From Streptacidiphilus sp041262525 (GTDB taxonomy: Bacteria; Actinomycetota; Actinomycetes; Streptomycetales; Streptomycetaceae): DNA of 64,000 bases. A model generated the notes under the pieces. It saw only the letters and a program-made list of their open reading frames with translations, was not told the DNA's origin and did no database searches. Positions within the stretch are counted from its first letter, which is position 1; the number at the start of each line of letters is the position of its first letter. Of this stretch, positions 43,654 to 53,115 are shown in pieces. The stretch spans positions 308,598 to 372,597 of the forward strand of contig NZ_JBGCCK010000003.1 in the NCBI RefSeq assembly GCF_041262525.1. The letters are read 5' to 3'. The translations under genes and the position numbers were made by a program.

Positions 43654-45312
43654 TCAGGAGCCGGTCGTCTGCAGCAGCTCGCGGACGACGTAACCGGCGG
43701 AGTCGACCCCGGAAGTGCCGCCGAGGACCACCGACGACACGGCGATCTGGCCGTTGTAGGCGGTCATCCAGCCATCGGTCGTCGTTCCGACCTCCGCCGT
43801 GCCGGTCTTGGCGCCTACGCCCGCGAGATCGCCGAGACGCGGAGTCGCCGTGCCACCGGTGACGACCGCGCGCATCAGCGTTTTCAGGGCGCTGTCCGTG
43901 CTCTGTGACAGGGAGGAGGGAGCCGGCGTCTGGGTCTGGCCGGGCAGGATGATCGGCTGGTGGAACGTTCCTGCCTTCACCGTGGCCGCGACAGAGGCCA
44001 GCGCCAGCGGGGTCAAGGTCACCTTGCCCTGGCCCATGAACTGGGCCGCCCGGTCGCCGCCGGAGACATCGGCCGGAATGGACGGGTCGGTGGTGGCGAC
44101 GCCGCCTCCGATGGTCCAGCTGCCGAACCCGAAGTACTGCGCGGCCTCGTTGTGAAGTGCGTCGGCGGGCGTACCGTCGTGCAGCAGGTAGTGGCCCCCG
44201 CCGTAGACGAAGGCGGTGTTGCAGGACCGGGCGAAGTCATCGGTGATGCTGGCGTTGAGGTTCTTCGGGACGTCCTTCTCGTTGTGGAAGACCTGACCCG
44301 AGGCGAGTTGGGTGGTGTCGCACTTGAGCGTCGAGGTGGGCGTCAGATTCGCCTGGTCGAAGAGCGCCGCCGCAGTGAGGATCTTCATGGACGACCCGGG
44401 AGGCTGGGTGCCGTTGATCGCCAGGTTTCCGCTGCTGCCGGAGTAGGCCAGGGCAAGGATGTGCCCGTCGCCGGGGCGGACCACGGCCACGCCGGTGCTC
44501 TTGCCCTGCAGTACCTTCTGTTTGACGGCCTGCTCGGCCTTCGCCTGGAGCTGCGCGTTGAGCGTCGTCTTGATCGTCTCGGCCTTGGGCTTGGTGAACA
44601 CCGTGGCGGGCGCGACCTTGCTGCTGTCGCTGCCGATGATCTCTACGCCCGTGCCGCCGCCGCCCCCGCTCGCGGTGGAGTTCTTGGCGATCGTGGCCAG
44701 GATGTCCGTCAGCGACGGGTACGCCGCAGCCGTGAGCGGAGCGCCGTTCTCGTCCGTGACCTTCACCGAGCTCGCGTCCGCTGTCACCGCTCCGGCCTGG
44801 ACGGACTGGCCGTCCTTCAGCTTCGGGAACAGCACCGACGACGCCCAGTGCACCGCCGTCTGGCCGTTCGTGCTCTGCACGACGGAGAGCGTGCCCTGGT
44901 ACGTCCAGGTGCCGCCCTTCACCTGGGCGCTGACGTCATAGTTCACAAGCGTCGCATCAGTGTTCTGCGTCGACGTGCCGGCCGCCTTGACGTTGGTGAA
45001 GGTGACGCCCGTCAGGCCCAGCCGGTCGTGGTAGCCCTGCAGCGCGGTCTCCGCGGTCGACGGGGAGTCGGTGTCGCTCGCCGCGCCGGCGTAGTGCGCG
45101 GGGCCGCTCTGCCAGGACTGGAGGAAGGCCGTCGCCAGCTTCTGCGCCGCGTCGCCGCTCGGCGGTGTCGTCGCCAGTGCGGTGGGGTCGAACGTCGGCG
45201 CCGCAGTCGGGCCGCCCACCACCCCGTGCACGAGGTTGTAAGCGCCGACGCTGCCGACCGTCAGCAGCGCCGCTGCCGCGACGCCGACGCCGATCTTCGC
45301 CCCTCTGTTCAT
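43654..45312 (-). CDS. Penicillin-binding protein with MecA-N-like domain
   Basis: A 552-residue class B-like transpeptidase. One N-terminal helix (~9-28), an NTF2/MecA-N-type domain (AATAFLQSWQSG; AGAASDTDSPSTAETALQGYHDRLGL), then the transpeptidase with PPGSSMKIL (SxxK), SCNTAF (SxN) and AKTGTAEV (KTG). Such PBPs are numerous in Streptomyces and some are beta-lactam resistant. ATG 45312; upstream in-frame codons were rejected as leader. Next upstream on the same strand is the mannosyltransferase, at 135 bases. Confidence 0.9.
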   Translation of the reverse strand: MNRGAKIGVGVAAAALLTVGSVGAYNLVHGVVGGPTAAPTFDPTALATTPPSGDAAQKLATAFLQSWQSGPAHYAGAASDTDSPSTAETALQGYHDRLGLTGVTFTNVKAAGTSTQNTDATLVNYDVSAQVKGGTWTYQGTLSVVQSTNGQTAVHWASSVLFPKLKDGQSVQAGAVTADASSVKVTDENGAPLTAAAYPSLTDILATIAKNSTASGGGGGTGVEIIGSDSSKVAPATVFTKPKAETIKTTLNAQLQAKAEQAVKQKVLQGKSTGVAVVRPGDGHILALAYSGSSGNLAINGTQPPGSSMKILTAAALFDQANLTPTSTLKCDTTQLASGQVFHNEKDVPKNLNASITDDFARSCNTAFVYGGGHYLLHDGTPADALHNEAAQYFGFGSWTIGGGVATTDPSIPADVSGGDRAAQFMGQGKVTLTPLALASVAATVKAGTFHQPIILPGQTQTPAPSSLSQSTDSALKTLMRAVVTGGTATPRLGDLAGVGAKTGTAEVGTTTDGWMTAYNGQIAVSSVVLGGTSGVDSAGYVVRELLQTTGS

Positions 45313-45447
45313 GGTTCCGCCGTTCCCCCCGCACGCAGGTGACACAAGTGTCCGATCGGAACGGATCGTACGTGTGCATCCGCAGGGGAGGAAGGTGAAC
45401 CGGGAAACCGTTATCCGCTTGCGCCCCGCACGAGATCGGACGGGATA

Positions 45448-47274
45448 TCAGATCCAGGTCGGCCACCACATGCGCGCCCGCCAGTCGTCGATGGGAATCA
45501 CCTCGGCGTTGTAGAGCGGAAGGAAATAGAGGAAGTTGGCCATAATCGCCAATACCAGCACCCCGGCCCCGATGCCCCCCAGCAGGCGACGGTCGCCACG
45601 GGCCCGGGCGGAGCCGAGAATCGCGCCGATCATGAAAGCCACGGCCAGTGCCAGATAGGGCTCGAAATCGATCGTGTAGAAGAGAAAGATCGTCCGCTGC
45701 TGCCACTGGAACCACGGGAGATATCCGGCCGCGACTCCGCAGGCAATCGCCCCGGCCCGCCAGTCCCGCCGGAAGATCCACCGGTACAGCGCGTAGACCA
45801 GCGCGAACGTCGCAGTCCACCACAGCAGCGGAGTTCCGATGCCGAGCACCTCGCTCGCGCACTGAGCGACCGTGCAGCCGCTCTTCCCCGCCGTCGGCGA
45901 CTCGTAGTAGAAGGAGACCGGCCGCGCGTTGACCAGCCAGCTCCAGGGGTTGGACATGTAGGTGTGCGGGGTGTGCAGGGTGGTGTTGAAGTTCCAGATC
46001 TCCGAGTGGTAGTGCCACAGGCTGCGCAGCGGCGCGGGCACCCAGGTCATGTCGATCTGCGGCAGGTGGTGCAGCGGACCCCACGCGTCGGGGGAGAGCC
46101 CCTTGCGGCCGTCGGCCCAGGTGCGGTCGTATCCGCCCTTGGTCAGCAGCCAGCCGGACCAGGACGCGATGTAGGTGAGCAGCGCGACCACGACCGTCGA
46201 TACGAAGGCCCACGGCGCGTCGTGCAGTGCCGCGGTCAGGTAGGGCCGCCGGGCTCCCGCGGTCTTGCGCGCGGCAGCGTCCCAGAGCACGGTCATCACA
46301 CCGAAGAAGGCGACGAACCAGAGCCCGTTCCATTTGGTCGCGCAGTCCAGGCCCAGGCAGACACCGGCCAGCAGCCGGTACGGCCGCCAGCCCAGGCGTG
46401 CGGCGGAGGCGGCGGCGTCGTTCGGCGGGGAGCCGGGCTGGTCGGCGGTCGCACCGACGAGGTCGGCGAGGCGGGCCCGGCTCCGGTCGCGGTCGAGGAG
46501 CAGCAGGCCGAAGGCACACAGCGCCCAGAACATGACCATCTGGTCGAGCAGTCCGGTGCGGCTCATCACGAAGTGGAGGCCGTCGACGGTCAGCATCAGC
46601 CCGGCGAGGCAGCCGAGCAGCGTCGAGCGGAAGAGGCGGCGGCCGATACGACAGACCAGCAGCACGGCGACCGTGCCGAGCACGGCGACCATGAACCGCC
46701 AGCCGAAGGGGTTCAGGCCGAAGAGCTGCTCGCCCAGGCCGATCACCCACTTGCCGGCCGGGGGATGTGCGATGAACTCGGCACCCGTGGGAGTGGGGAT
46801 GTGCTGGGGGTTCTGCAAGATGAGCGAGTTGGCGTTGTCCGCCCAGTTCCGCTCGTAGCCGTAGTGCCACATGGACCAGGAGTCCTTGGCGTAGTACGTC
46901 TCGTCGAAGATGATCGCGTTCGGCGTGCCCAGCTTCCAGAAGGTCAGCAGACCCGCGAAGCCGGTGATCACGAGCGGACCGATCCAGCTGGCCCAGCGGC
47001 AGAGGAAGAGCCAGAGACCGGGCGGCATCCGGAGTCCCAGCCGCGCCAGCATCGGCGAGGGAGCGCCGGTCGCCACGCCGGGACCGTCCGGCATCGGCGG
47101 CACCAGACGGTCGCGCAGCGACGTCCGCTCGGGGGCGCGGTAGCCGTACCGGCCGAGCCGCCGCTGCCACGCCGTCAGCGGCACGTGGCGCCTGGGGCTC
47201 GCGCCGGTGGTGCCGTCACCCTCGCCGGATGCGGGGGTGGCAGCGGTCAGCGTGTCCGTCCTGTCTTCATCCAC
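45448..47274 (-). CDS. pmt: Protein O-mannosyltransferase (PMT family)
   Basis: A 608-residue GT39-type enzyme. The first extracytoplasmic loop carries FDETYYAKDSWSMWHYGYER with the catalytic Asp-Glu pair; TGAEFIAHPPAGKWVIGLGE follows. About ten membrane helices and the C-terminal domain (WQQRTIFLFYTIDFEPYLALAVAF) fit the family. It moves mannose from polyprenyl-phosphate-mannose to exported proteins at the membrane. GTG 47274 is the probable start (VDEDRTDTL). It is divergent from rsmI across a repeat-bearing gap. Confidence 0.93.
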   Translation of the reverse strand: MDEDRTDTLTAATPASGEGDGTTGASPRRHVPLTAWQRRLGRYGYRAPERTSLRDRLVPPMPDGPGVATGAPSPMLARLGLRMPPGLWLFLCRWASWIGPLVITGFAGLLTFWKLGTPNAIIFDETYYAKDSWSMWHYGYERNWADNANSLILQNPQHIPTPTGAEFIAHPPAGKWVIGLGEQLFGLNPFGWRFMVAVLGTVAVLLVCRIGRRLFRSTLLGCLAGLMLTVDGLHFVMSRTGLLDQMVMFWALCAFGLLLLDRDRSRARLADLVGATADQPGSPPNDAAASAARLGWRPYRLLAGVCLGLDCATKWNGLWFVAFFGVMTVLWDAAARKTAGARRPYLTAALHDAPWAFVSTVVVALLTYIASWSGWLLTKGGYDRTWADGRKGLSPDAWGPLHHLPQIDMTWVPAPLRSLWHYHSEIWNFNTTLHTPHTYMSNPWSWLVNARPVSFYYESPTAGKSGCTVAQCASEVLGIGTPLLWWTATFALVYALYRWIFRRDWRAGAIACGVAAGYLPWFQWQQRTIFLFYTIDFEPYLALAVAFMIGAILGSARARGDRRLLGGIGAGVLVLAIMANFLYFLPLYNAEVIPIDDWRARMWWPTWI

Positions 47275-47350
47275 GCGAGCATCGTAGGGGCGGATCCTGT
47301 CTGCGCCAGCGGTGGCGCGTGATCCCGCTGGGGCGGGTGGGTCGGCGAAA

Positions 47351-47385
47351 GCCGAACTTGTCGCGATTTTCGCGACAAGTTCGGC
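47351..47385. repeat. Perfect 16-bp inverted repeat with TTT centre
   Basis: GCCGAACTTGTCGCGA, TTT, and its exact complement. It lies 77 bases upstream of the mannosyltransferase start. The symmetry without a T-run fits an operator or a cruciform as well as a terminator. Confidence 0.85.
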
Positions 47386-47490
47386 CGCGGGGGACTGCGG
47401 TGCAGCCGCCGAGGGGGAGACCGACTGCTCCCGGCCTGGCGGTGCGGCGCGCGGTCTCGCGTGATCGGCAGGACCGGGCACCGACCGGCG

Positions 47491-47815
47491 TAACAAGGCG
47501 TCGGCGCCGGTGCTGGCCAGCCGGTCGGACCTGGCCGTCGCCGCCGGCCCGGCCGAGTTGGAGCTCGAATCCGCCGACCTACGTTCTGCGGCCAGGGTGC
47601 GGCCTCGCCTGGTGGACCTGCTGGCGCGGTCGTCCCGGTGTCCGCAGGGTCGGGCGTCACAAAGCGTCGGCGCCGGCCGGCCGGTCGGATCTGGCCGCCA
47701 CACAGTCTCGCCGAGCTGGAATCAGTGCACCTGCGTACGGCAGCTGTGCCGGTGCGGCGTCGCCAGGTCGACCTGCCGGCGCGGTCGTCCGGGGGTCGGG
47801 CCGGGCCGCCAGGCC
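47491..47815 (+). repeat. Diverged tandem duplication (~160 bp x 2)
   Basis: Two blocks beginning TAACAAGGCGTCGGCGCCGG (47491) and TCACAAAGCGTCGGCGCCGG (47657) run in parallel to a shared end GGCGCGGTCGTCC. The second is shorter by about 11 bases and scattered substitutions separate them. Frames through it show no convincing gene; with 47386-47490 it makes up the long divergent gap before rsmI. Confidence 0.65.
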
Positions 47816-47861
47816 GCCGGTTTGGCAAAGCCGGAGCCGGACAGGATGGGACGATGGGCGG

Positions 47862-48707
47862 GTGACAGGTCTACTCGTGCTGGCTGGAACCCCCATCGGT
47901 GACGTCGAGGACGCCCCGCCGCGGCTCGCGAAGGAGCTCGCGGAGGCGGACGTCGTCGCCGCCGAGGACACGCGGCGGATGCGCAGGCTGGCGCAGGCGC
48001 TCGGCGTCGCGCCGACCGGGCGCGTCGTCTCCTACTTCGAGGGCAACGAGGTCGGCCGCACACCCGAGCTGATCGAGGCGCTGCGCGGCGGCGCGCGGGT
48101 ACTGCTGGTGACGGACGCAGGCATGCCGTCGGTCTCCGACCCCGGTTACCGGCTGGTCGCGGCTGCCGTCGAGGCGGGCATCCGGATCACGGCCGTCCCA
48201 GGTCCGTCCGCGGTGCTGACCGCGCTCGCGCTCTCAGGGCTGCCGGTGGATCGTTTCTGCTTCGAGGGCTTCCTGCCCCGCAAGGGCGGCGAGCGCGGCG
48301 CACGTCTGCGGGAGCTGGCCGCGGAGCCGCGGACGATGGTCTTCTTCGAGTCGCCGCACCGGATCGAGGACTCGTTGAAGTCCATGGCCGAGGCATTCGG
48401 GGACGGGCGGGACGCGGCGGTCTGCCGTGAGCTGACCAAGACGTACGAGGAGGTCAAGCGCGGCTCGCTCGGCGAGCTCGCCGAGTGGTCGGCGGCAGGC
48501 GTGCGCGGCGAGATCACCGTCGTGGTCGCCGGAGCGCCGGCCACCGGACCGGTCGAGGTGGACGCGGCGGAGCTGGCCCGTCGGGTCGCGTTCCGGGTGG
48601 ACGCGGGGGAGCACCGCAAGGAGGCCATCGCTGCGGTCGCCGCCGAGGCCGGCCTGCCGAAGCGCGAGGTCTTCGACGCGGTGGTGGCCGCGAAAAGCGC
48701 ACCGTAA
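47862..48707 (+). CDS. rsmI: 16S rRNA (cytidine1402-2'-O)-methyltransferase
   Basis: A 281-residue SAM-dependent tetrapyrrole-methylase-fold enzyme: LLVLAGTPIGDVEDAPPRL, AEDTRRMRRL, VSYFEGNE, LLVTDAGMPSVSDPGYRLV, VPGPSAVLTALALSGLP and FEGFLPRKGGER. It 2'-O-methylates C1402 in the 30S decoding centre. GTG 47862 gives the canonical N-terminus. Divergent to pmt, as in other Streptomyces. Confidence 0.94.
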   Translation: MTGLLVLAGTPIGDVEDAPPRLAKELAEADVVAAEDTRRMRRLAQALGVAPTGRVVSYFEGNEVGRTPELIEALRGGARVLLVTDAGMPSVSDPGYRLVAAAVEAGIRITAVPGPSAVLTALALSGLPVDRFCFEGFLPRKGGERGARLRELAAEPRTMVFFESPHRIEDSLKSMAEAFGDGRDAAVCRELTKTYEEVKRGSLGELAEWSAAGVRGEITVVVAGAPATGPVEVDAAELARRVAFRVDAGEHRKEAIAAVAAEAGLPKREVFDAVVAAKSAP

Positions 48708-48957
48708 CGCCTTGCTGCACGCGGTGGCCTGCCCTGACTTACCTCCGGAGCCAAACGGGCGTACGGTGACGGGATAGGCAAATAGCGGACAAAGATGCGC
48801 CCTCGAAACCGCCGCGGTAGGTCGCGAGTGCGTCAAAATGCACCAACTCTCCCCCAAGAATTCCCGGCCGACGGCTCATTACCGCATTCACCGGGAAAAC
48901 ATGAGGACGAGAAAGTCCCGCGTCGGGCGGACGCCCGCCGGGCTCTGGGAGAACGTC

Positions 48958-49359
48958 ATGAGCGAAACCTCCGTGCCCACCCGCCGACAGCCCATGGAGA
49001 CGGCCCACGAGGCGTACTCCTTCGCCTGCCTGAACTGCGGCTTCGTCTGGGAGCAGGCGTACGAGATCGAACACAGCGTCGACTACAACGGCCGGATGGT
49101 CTATCGCTACCGGGCCAACGGCGTGCCCGTGGCCTCACCCCTGACGCACCCCGGTTGCCCGGGCTGCGGCGGCGAGCATGTCCGGATCATGGCGGCCGGG
49201 CGGGTCGCCACGGTGACCGAGAGCTGGCACCCGCACAAGCCGGCCGCCGAGACCGAGGCTGCAGCCGAAGCGGAGCCGGAGGCGTCCGCCGTGGAGGCAT
49301 CCAAGCCGACCGGGCGGTGGCGGCTCCACCTGCCGTTCCACTGGCATCGTCGCAGCTGA
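48958..49359 (+). CDS. Zinc-ribbon hypothetical protein
   Basis: A 133-residue protein with a CLNCGFVWEQAYEIEH ... CPGCGGEHV four-Cys zinc ribbon, a central YNGRMVYRYRANG segment and an Ala/Glu-rich then basic C-terminus (RWRLHLPFHWHRRS). GGGAGA precedes ATG 48958; an earlier ATG (48838) would add a poorly structured leader. Function unknown. It is convergent to the Ser/Thr kinase gene. Confidence 0.75.
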   Translation: MSETSVPTRRQPMETAHEAYSFACLNCGFVWEQAYEIEHSVDYNGRMVYRYRANGVPVASPLTHPGCPGCGGEHVRIMAAGRVATVTESWHPHKPAAETEAAAEAEPEASAVEASKPTGRWRLHLPFHWHRRS

Positions 49360-49391
49360 GACGCCATATCCGCATCCGCTGAGCGCCCGCC

Positions 49392-51197
49392 TCAGGTCGT
49401 TGTGGGGGACGGTGTCGACGCGCCCGGGCGCGTGGTCGGAGACGGCGATACACAGTCCTGCGGCTGTGTGAACAGAGTGATCGCGGTGCCGGCGCGCAGC
49501 GCGCCCTCCGTGGTGGGTTGCGGGTCCTGGGCCTCCACGGTGCCGACGGGGTCCGTCGCCGGGCCGCAGACGTTTCCGGGCAGATTGCTCACGTTCGTGA
49601 ATCCCTGATTGCCGAGATCGGTGACCGCCGTCGCCACGGGTCGACCGACCTCGCTGGGGTAGGCCTTACAGTCGGCTGCTTCCGCTGTCAGCCGGACCGT
49701 GTGAGTGGAGGCGACCATCGTGCCGGAGGCCGGACTCTGGCTCAGCACGCCGGTTGCCCCGCGCGCGTTGCCGTCGCAGGTCAGCGTGGTCCGGACGGTG
49801 TCGCGGGCGAACCCGGCGGCGACCAGGTCCTGCTGCGCCTGACTCACCGTCTCGCCGACCACGCCCGGGACTGTGATCGTGACGGCGGCGTTCACAGTCG
49901 CCGATCCCGACGCCGACGCCGAGGTGGTTGCCGACGCAGAGCCGCGTGCCGACCCCGAGGGGCTGAGAGTCGTGCCACCGGTCGCGCTGTTGCCGCCGGA
50001 GGAGTGGCGGGTCAGCGCCCACACGCCGGTGGCGAGCAGAGCGAGCAGCAGCACGGTCGTCATCAGCAGAGCCACGCGACGTCCCCGCCGGCCGGGACCG
50101 GCACCGGACCGCTGCGACTCGCGCCTCGTGACGCGGTTGGTCGACGCCGGGCCGTCGGGCGCGGCCGCCGCGCCGAACACCGCAGGTGCCGGTCCGAAGC
50201 CGGGCGGCGGCGGGGTCGGCCGCTCCGACGCTGTGGGCGTGGGCGTCGACGCGGGCATGGGGGTCGCCCGGGCAGGGGTCGCTGCTTCCGTCGAGCCGGC
50301 CAATGAGCCGATCCGACTCGGCAGCTCGGCCTGGACGCGCTCGATCATGCTGGTCAGTTCGACCGGTAGCCAGGTCTGCGTCGGCTCGGCGCCCTGGCCC
50401 GCCTCCTCCAGCAGGTCCAGCAGGGCGTCCGGGGTGGGGCGAGCGGCCGGATCCTTGTCCAGGCATGAGGCGATCAGCGCGCGAACGGAGGCTGGAACCT
50501 CCTCCAACTGCGGTTCCGCGTGCACGACCCGGTAGAGGAGAGCAGGCGTCGCACCCTCGCCGAAAGGCCCGAGAGCAGTGGCCGCGTACGCGAGCACCGC
50601 TCCGAGCGAAAAGACATCGGTCGCCGGCGTGACCGGCCGTCCCTCGATCTGCTCCGGCGACATGAAGCCCGGCGAGCCGACGACCATGCCGGTCCGGGTC
50701 AGCTCCGTCGCCTCCCTCGCCCGCGAGATCCCGAAGTCGATCACTCGGGGCCCGTCGAGTGCCAGCAGCACATTGGACGGCTTGAGGTCCCGGTGCACGA
50801 CGCCCGCAGCGTGGATCGCGGCCAGCCCCTCCGCGAGCCCGGCCGCCAGCGCGACCACCGACCCGACCGGCAGCGGTCCGCGCTCGCGGACCGCCTCGCT
50901 GAGCGTCGGCGCGGCCACGTACTCCGTGGCCAGCCACGCAGTCGCCGCCTCCGTGTCGGCGTCCAGCACCGCCACTGTGAACGCCCCGCCGACCGCCCGT
51001 GCCGCCGCGACCTCCCGGGCGAACCGGGCGCGGAAATCCGCGTCGTCGGCCAGCTCCGGCCTGATCACCTTGAGCGCGACCCGTCGCCCGCCGCGTGAGC
51101 GGGCCAGATAGACCCGGCCCATGCCGCCTGCGCCCAGCCGCGCGAGCAGTCGGTACCCGCCGAGTTGCTCAGGATCGCCGTCCTCGAGCGCCTGCAT
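49392..51197 (-). CDS. PASTA-type serine/threonine protein kinase
   Basis: A 601-residue kinase: GAGGMGRVYLAR (Gly loop), ALKVI (Lys), VVHRDLKPSNVLL (catalytic), DFGIS and GFMSPEQ (activation loop). A Pro/Thr-rich linker, one membrane helix (VALLMTTVLLLALLATGVWAL) and an extracellular region with at least one PASTA-like repeat (VPGVVGETVSQAQQDLVAAGF) and a second, Cys-containing one (CKAYPSEVGRPVATAVTDL) follow. Extracellular PASTA domains usually bind muropeptides or lipid II, so this is a likely envelope sensor. It is divergent from metG. Confidence 0.93.
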   Translation of the reverse strand: MQALEDGDPEQLGGYRLLARLGAGGMGRVYLARSRGGRRVALKVIRPELADDADFRARFAREVAAARAVGGAFTVAVLDADTEAATAWLATEYVAAPTLSEAVRERGPLPVGSVVALAAGLAEGLAAIHAAGVVHRDLKPSNVLLALDGPRVIDFGISRAREATELTRTGMVVGSPGFMSPEQIEGRPVTPATDVFSLGAVLAYAATALGPFGEGATPALLYRVVHAEPQLEEVPASVRALIASCLDKDPAARPTPDALLDLLEEAGQGAEPTQTWLPVELTSMIERVQAELPSRIGSLAGSTEAATPARATPMPASTPTPTASERPTPPPPGFGPAPAVFGAAAAPDGPASTNRVTRRESQRSGAGPGRRGRRVALLMTTVLLLALLATGVWALTRHSSGGNSATGGTTLSPSGSARGSASATTSASASGSATVNAAVTITVPGVVGETVSQAQQDLVAAGFARDTVRTTLTCDGNARGATGVLSQSPASGTMVASTHTVRLTAEAADCKAYPSEVGRPVATAVTDLGNQGFTNVSNLPGNVCGPATDPVGTVEAQDPQPTTEGALRAGTAITLFTQPQDCVSPSPTTRPGASTPSPTTT

Positions 51198-51287
51198 CCG
51201 CCCACCCCCTCGCCCCCACAGAAGGCTTCCCCCTCACGCTCTGATCACTCGGGCGGACGCACCTCCCGCGGCCGATACCATTGCGGC

Positions 51288-52895
51288 ATGACCGCCGTCC
51301 AGAACCCCGGTAAGAGCTACTACGTCTCGACGCCGATCTACTACGTCAACGACCGCCCCCACCTGGGCCACGCCTACACCACCGTCGCCGGCGACGTGCT
51401 GACCCGCTGGCACCGCCAGCGCGGCGAGCAGGTGTGGTACCTCACCGGCACGGACGAGCACGGTCAGAAGATCATGCGCACCGCCGAGGCCCACGGCGTC
51501 TCACCGCAGGAGTGGTGCGACAAGCTGGTCGAGGAGGCATGGAAGCCCCTCTGGAAGCACTTGGAGATCGCCAACGACGACTTCATCCGCACCACGGAGG
51601 ACCGCCACACGGCCCGGGTGCAGGAGTTCGTCCAGGACCTCTACGACAAGGGCGAGATCTACCAGGGCGGCTACGAGGGCCCGTACTGCGTGGGCTGCGA
51701 GGAGTACAAGGCCCCGGGTGAACTGCTGGACGGCGAGGGTGAGTTCGCAGGCCAGAAGATCTGCGCGATCCACAAGAAGCCCGTGGAGATGCTGAAGGAG
51801 GAGAACTACTTCTTCAAGCTCTCCGAGTACGGCCCCAAGCTGCTGGAGCTCTACGCCGCCAACCCCGACTTCATCCAGCCGGAGTCGGCCCGCAACGAGG
51901 TCGTCCGCTTCGTCGAGCAGGGTCTCCAGGACCTCTCCATCTCCCGCTCCACCTTCGACTGGGGCGTGCAGATCCCCTGGGACCCGAAGCACGTCATCTA
52001 CGTCTGGGTCGACGCGCTGCTGAACTACGCCACGGCCGTCGGCTACGGCTCCGACCAGGCCAAGTTCGAGGCGACCTTCCCGGCCGACGTCCACCTCGTG
52101 GGCAAGGACATCCTCCGTTTCCACGCGGTGATCTGGCCCGCGATGCTGATGGCCAACGGCCTGCCGCTGCCCAAGCGCGTGGTCGCCAACGGCTGGCTCA
52201 TGGTCGGCGGCGAGAAGATGAGCAAGTCCAACCTGACCGGCATCGCGCCGCAGGACCTGACTTCGCACTTCGGCGTGGACGCGTACCGCTACTACTTCCT
52301 GCGGGCGATCCCCTTCGGCACGGACGGGTCCTTCTCCTGGGAGGACTTCTCCGCTCGCTACACCTCCGAGCTCGCCAACGACTTCGGGAACCTCGCCTCG
52401 CGCGTCGCGGCGATGGTCGGCAAGTACTTCGGCGGCGTGCTGCCGGAGGCCACGGCCTCCGGTCCGGCGGAGACCGCGCTGGCGGAGGGCCTGGCCAAGG
52501 CGGTCGCGGAGTCCGACGACAAGATCGGCGAGAAGCTGGACTTCGCGGGCGGCATCGCCGCGATCTTCGAATTCGTCAAGCAGGTCAACGGCTACCTCAC
52601 GGAGCAGGAGCCGTGGAAGGTCGCCAAGGACGAGTCCCCCGAGGGCCAGGCCCGCCTGGCGACGATCCTCTACGCGGCGGCGGAGTCGCTGCGCGGCATC
52701 GCAGTGCTGCTGAACCCGGTCATGCCGCGCGTCTCCGGCCTGCTGTGGGATTCCCTCGGCGCGGAGCCGGCGCTGGGCGCGCTGGCCGAGCAGCGCGTCG
52801 GCGAAGCCGCGCGGTGGGGCACGCTCCCTGCGGGCGTGACGGTCACCAAGGGCGAGATCCTCTTCCCCCGCCTCGAAGAGAAGAAGAACGACTGA
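51288..52895 (+). CDS. metG: Methionyl-tRNA synthetase
   Basis: A 535-residue class I synthetase. HIGH-type motif YYVNDRPHLGHAY, zinc-site segment YCVGCEEYKAPGEL, VWVDALLNYATA, and the second signature GEKMSKSN. The anticodon-binding helical domain has NDFGNLASR. It has no C-terminal tRNA-binding domain, as usual in actinobacteria. A GATACC box 12 bases before ATG 51288 allows a short-leader mRNA. First gene of the metG-tatD-rpf-ksgA-ispE series. Confidence 0.95.
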   Translation: MTAVQNPGKSYYVSTPIYYVNDRPHLGHAYTTVAGDVLTRWHRQRGEQVWYLTGTDEHGQKIMRTAEAHGVSPQEWCDKLVEEAWKPLWKHLEIANDDFIRTTEDRHTARVQEFVQDLYDKGEIYQGGYEGPYCVGCEEYKAPGELLDGEGEFAGQKICAIHKKPVEMLKEENYFFKLSEYGPKLLELYAANPDFIQPESARNEVVRFVEQGLQDLSISRSTFDWGVQIPWDPKHVIYVWVDALLNYATAVGYGSDQAKFEATFPADVHLVGKDILRFHAVIWPAMLMANGLPLPKRVVANGWLMVGGEKMSKSNLTGIAPQDLTSHFGVDAYRYYFLRAIPFGTDGSFSWEDFSARYTSELANDFGNLASRVAAMVGKYFGGVLPEATASGPAETALAEGLAKAVAESDDKIGEKLDFAGGIAAIFEFVKQVNGYLTEQEPWKVAKDESPEGQARLATILYAAAESLRGIAVLLNPVMPRVSGLLWDSLGAEPALGALAEQRVGEAARWGTLPAGVTVTKGEILFPRLEEKKND

Positions 52896-53093
52896 GGCTC
52901 AGTTGCAACAAAGGGGCGCGGGGCTCTGCTTGATTAACTGCGCGCGCGAGAAACCACCCTCCCCCAGCCTTCGGCCGGGAGGTGCCCCCGTGCGGATGGC
53001 CCTGCGCGTTCGGGGACACACCGCATCGGTCGCTTGTCGCGCACGCAGTTGATCAAGCAGAGCCCCGCGCCCCAGAGCGTTTGCAACTGAGCC
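52896..53093. repeat. Long imperfect inverted-repeat element after metG
   Basis: Outer arms GGCTCAGTTGCAA and complement (13 of 13 pairs), and inner arms GGGGCGCGGGGCTCTGCTTG... (52913-52942 against 53044-53073) with one mismatch in 30. The centre has the CCTCCCCCAGCCTTCGGCCG...GGAGGTGCCCCC hairpin known from many Streptomyces intergenic repeats. It resembles a non-coding palindromic element and may also act as a terminator between metG and tatD. Confidence 0.8.
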
Positions 53094-53115
53094 GTGTGAA
53101 GTAAAGGATCTCCCC

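Noticed and set aside
47510..47902. Plus-strand frames through the pmt-rsmI gap
   Set aside because: They run through the diverged duplication without conserved protein features or a ribosome site, and the best ones overlap rsmI.
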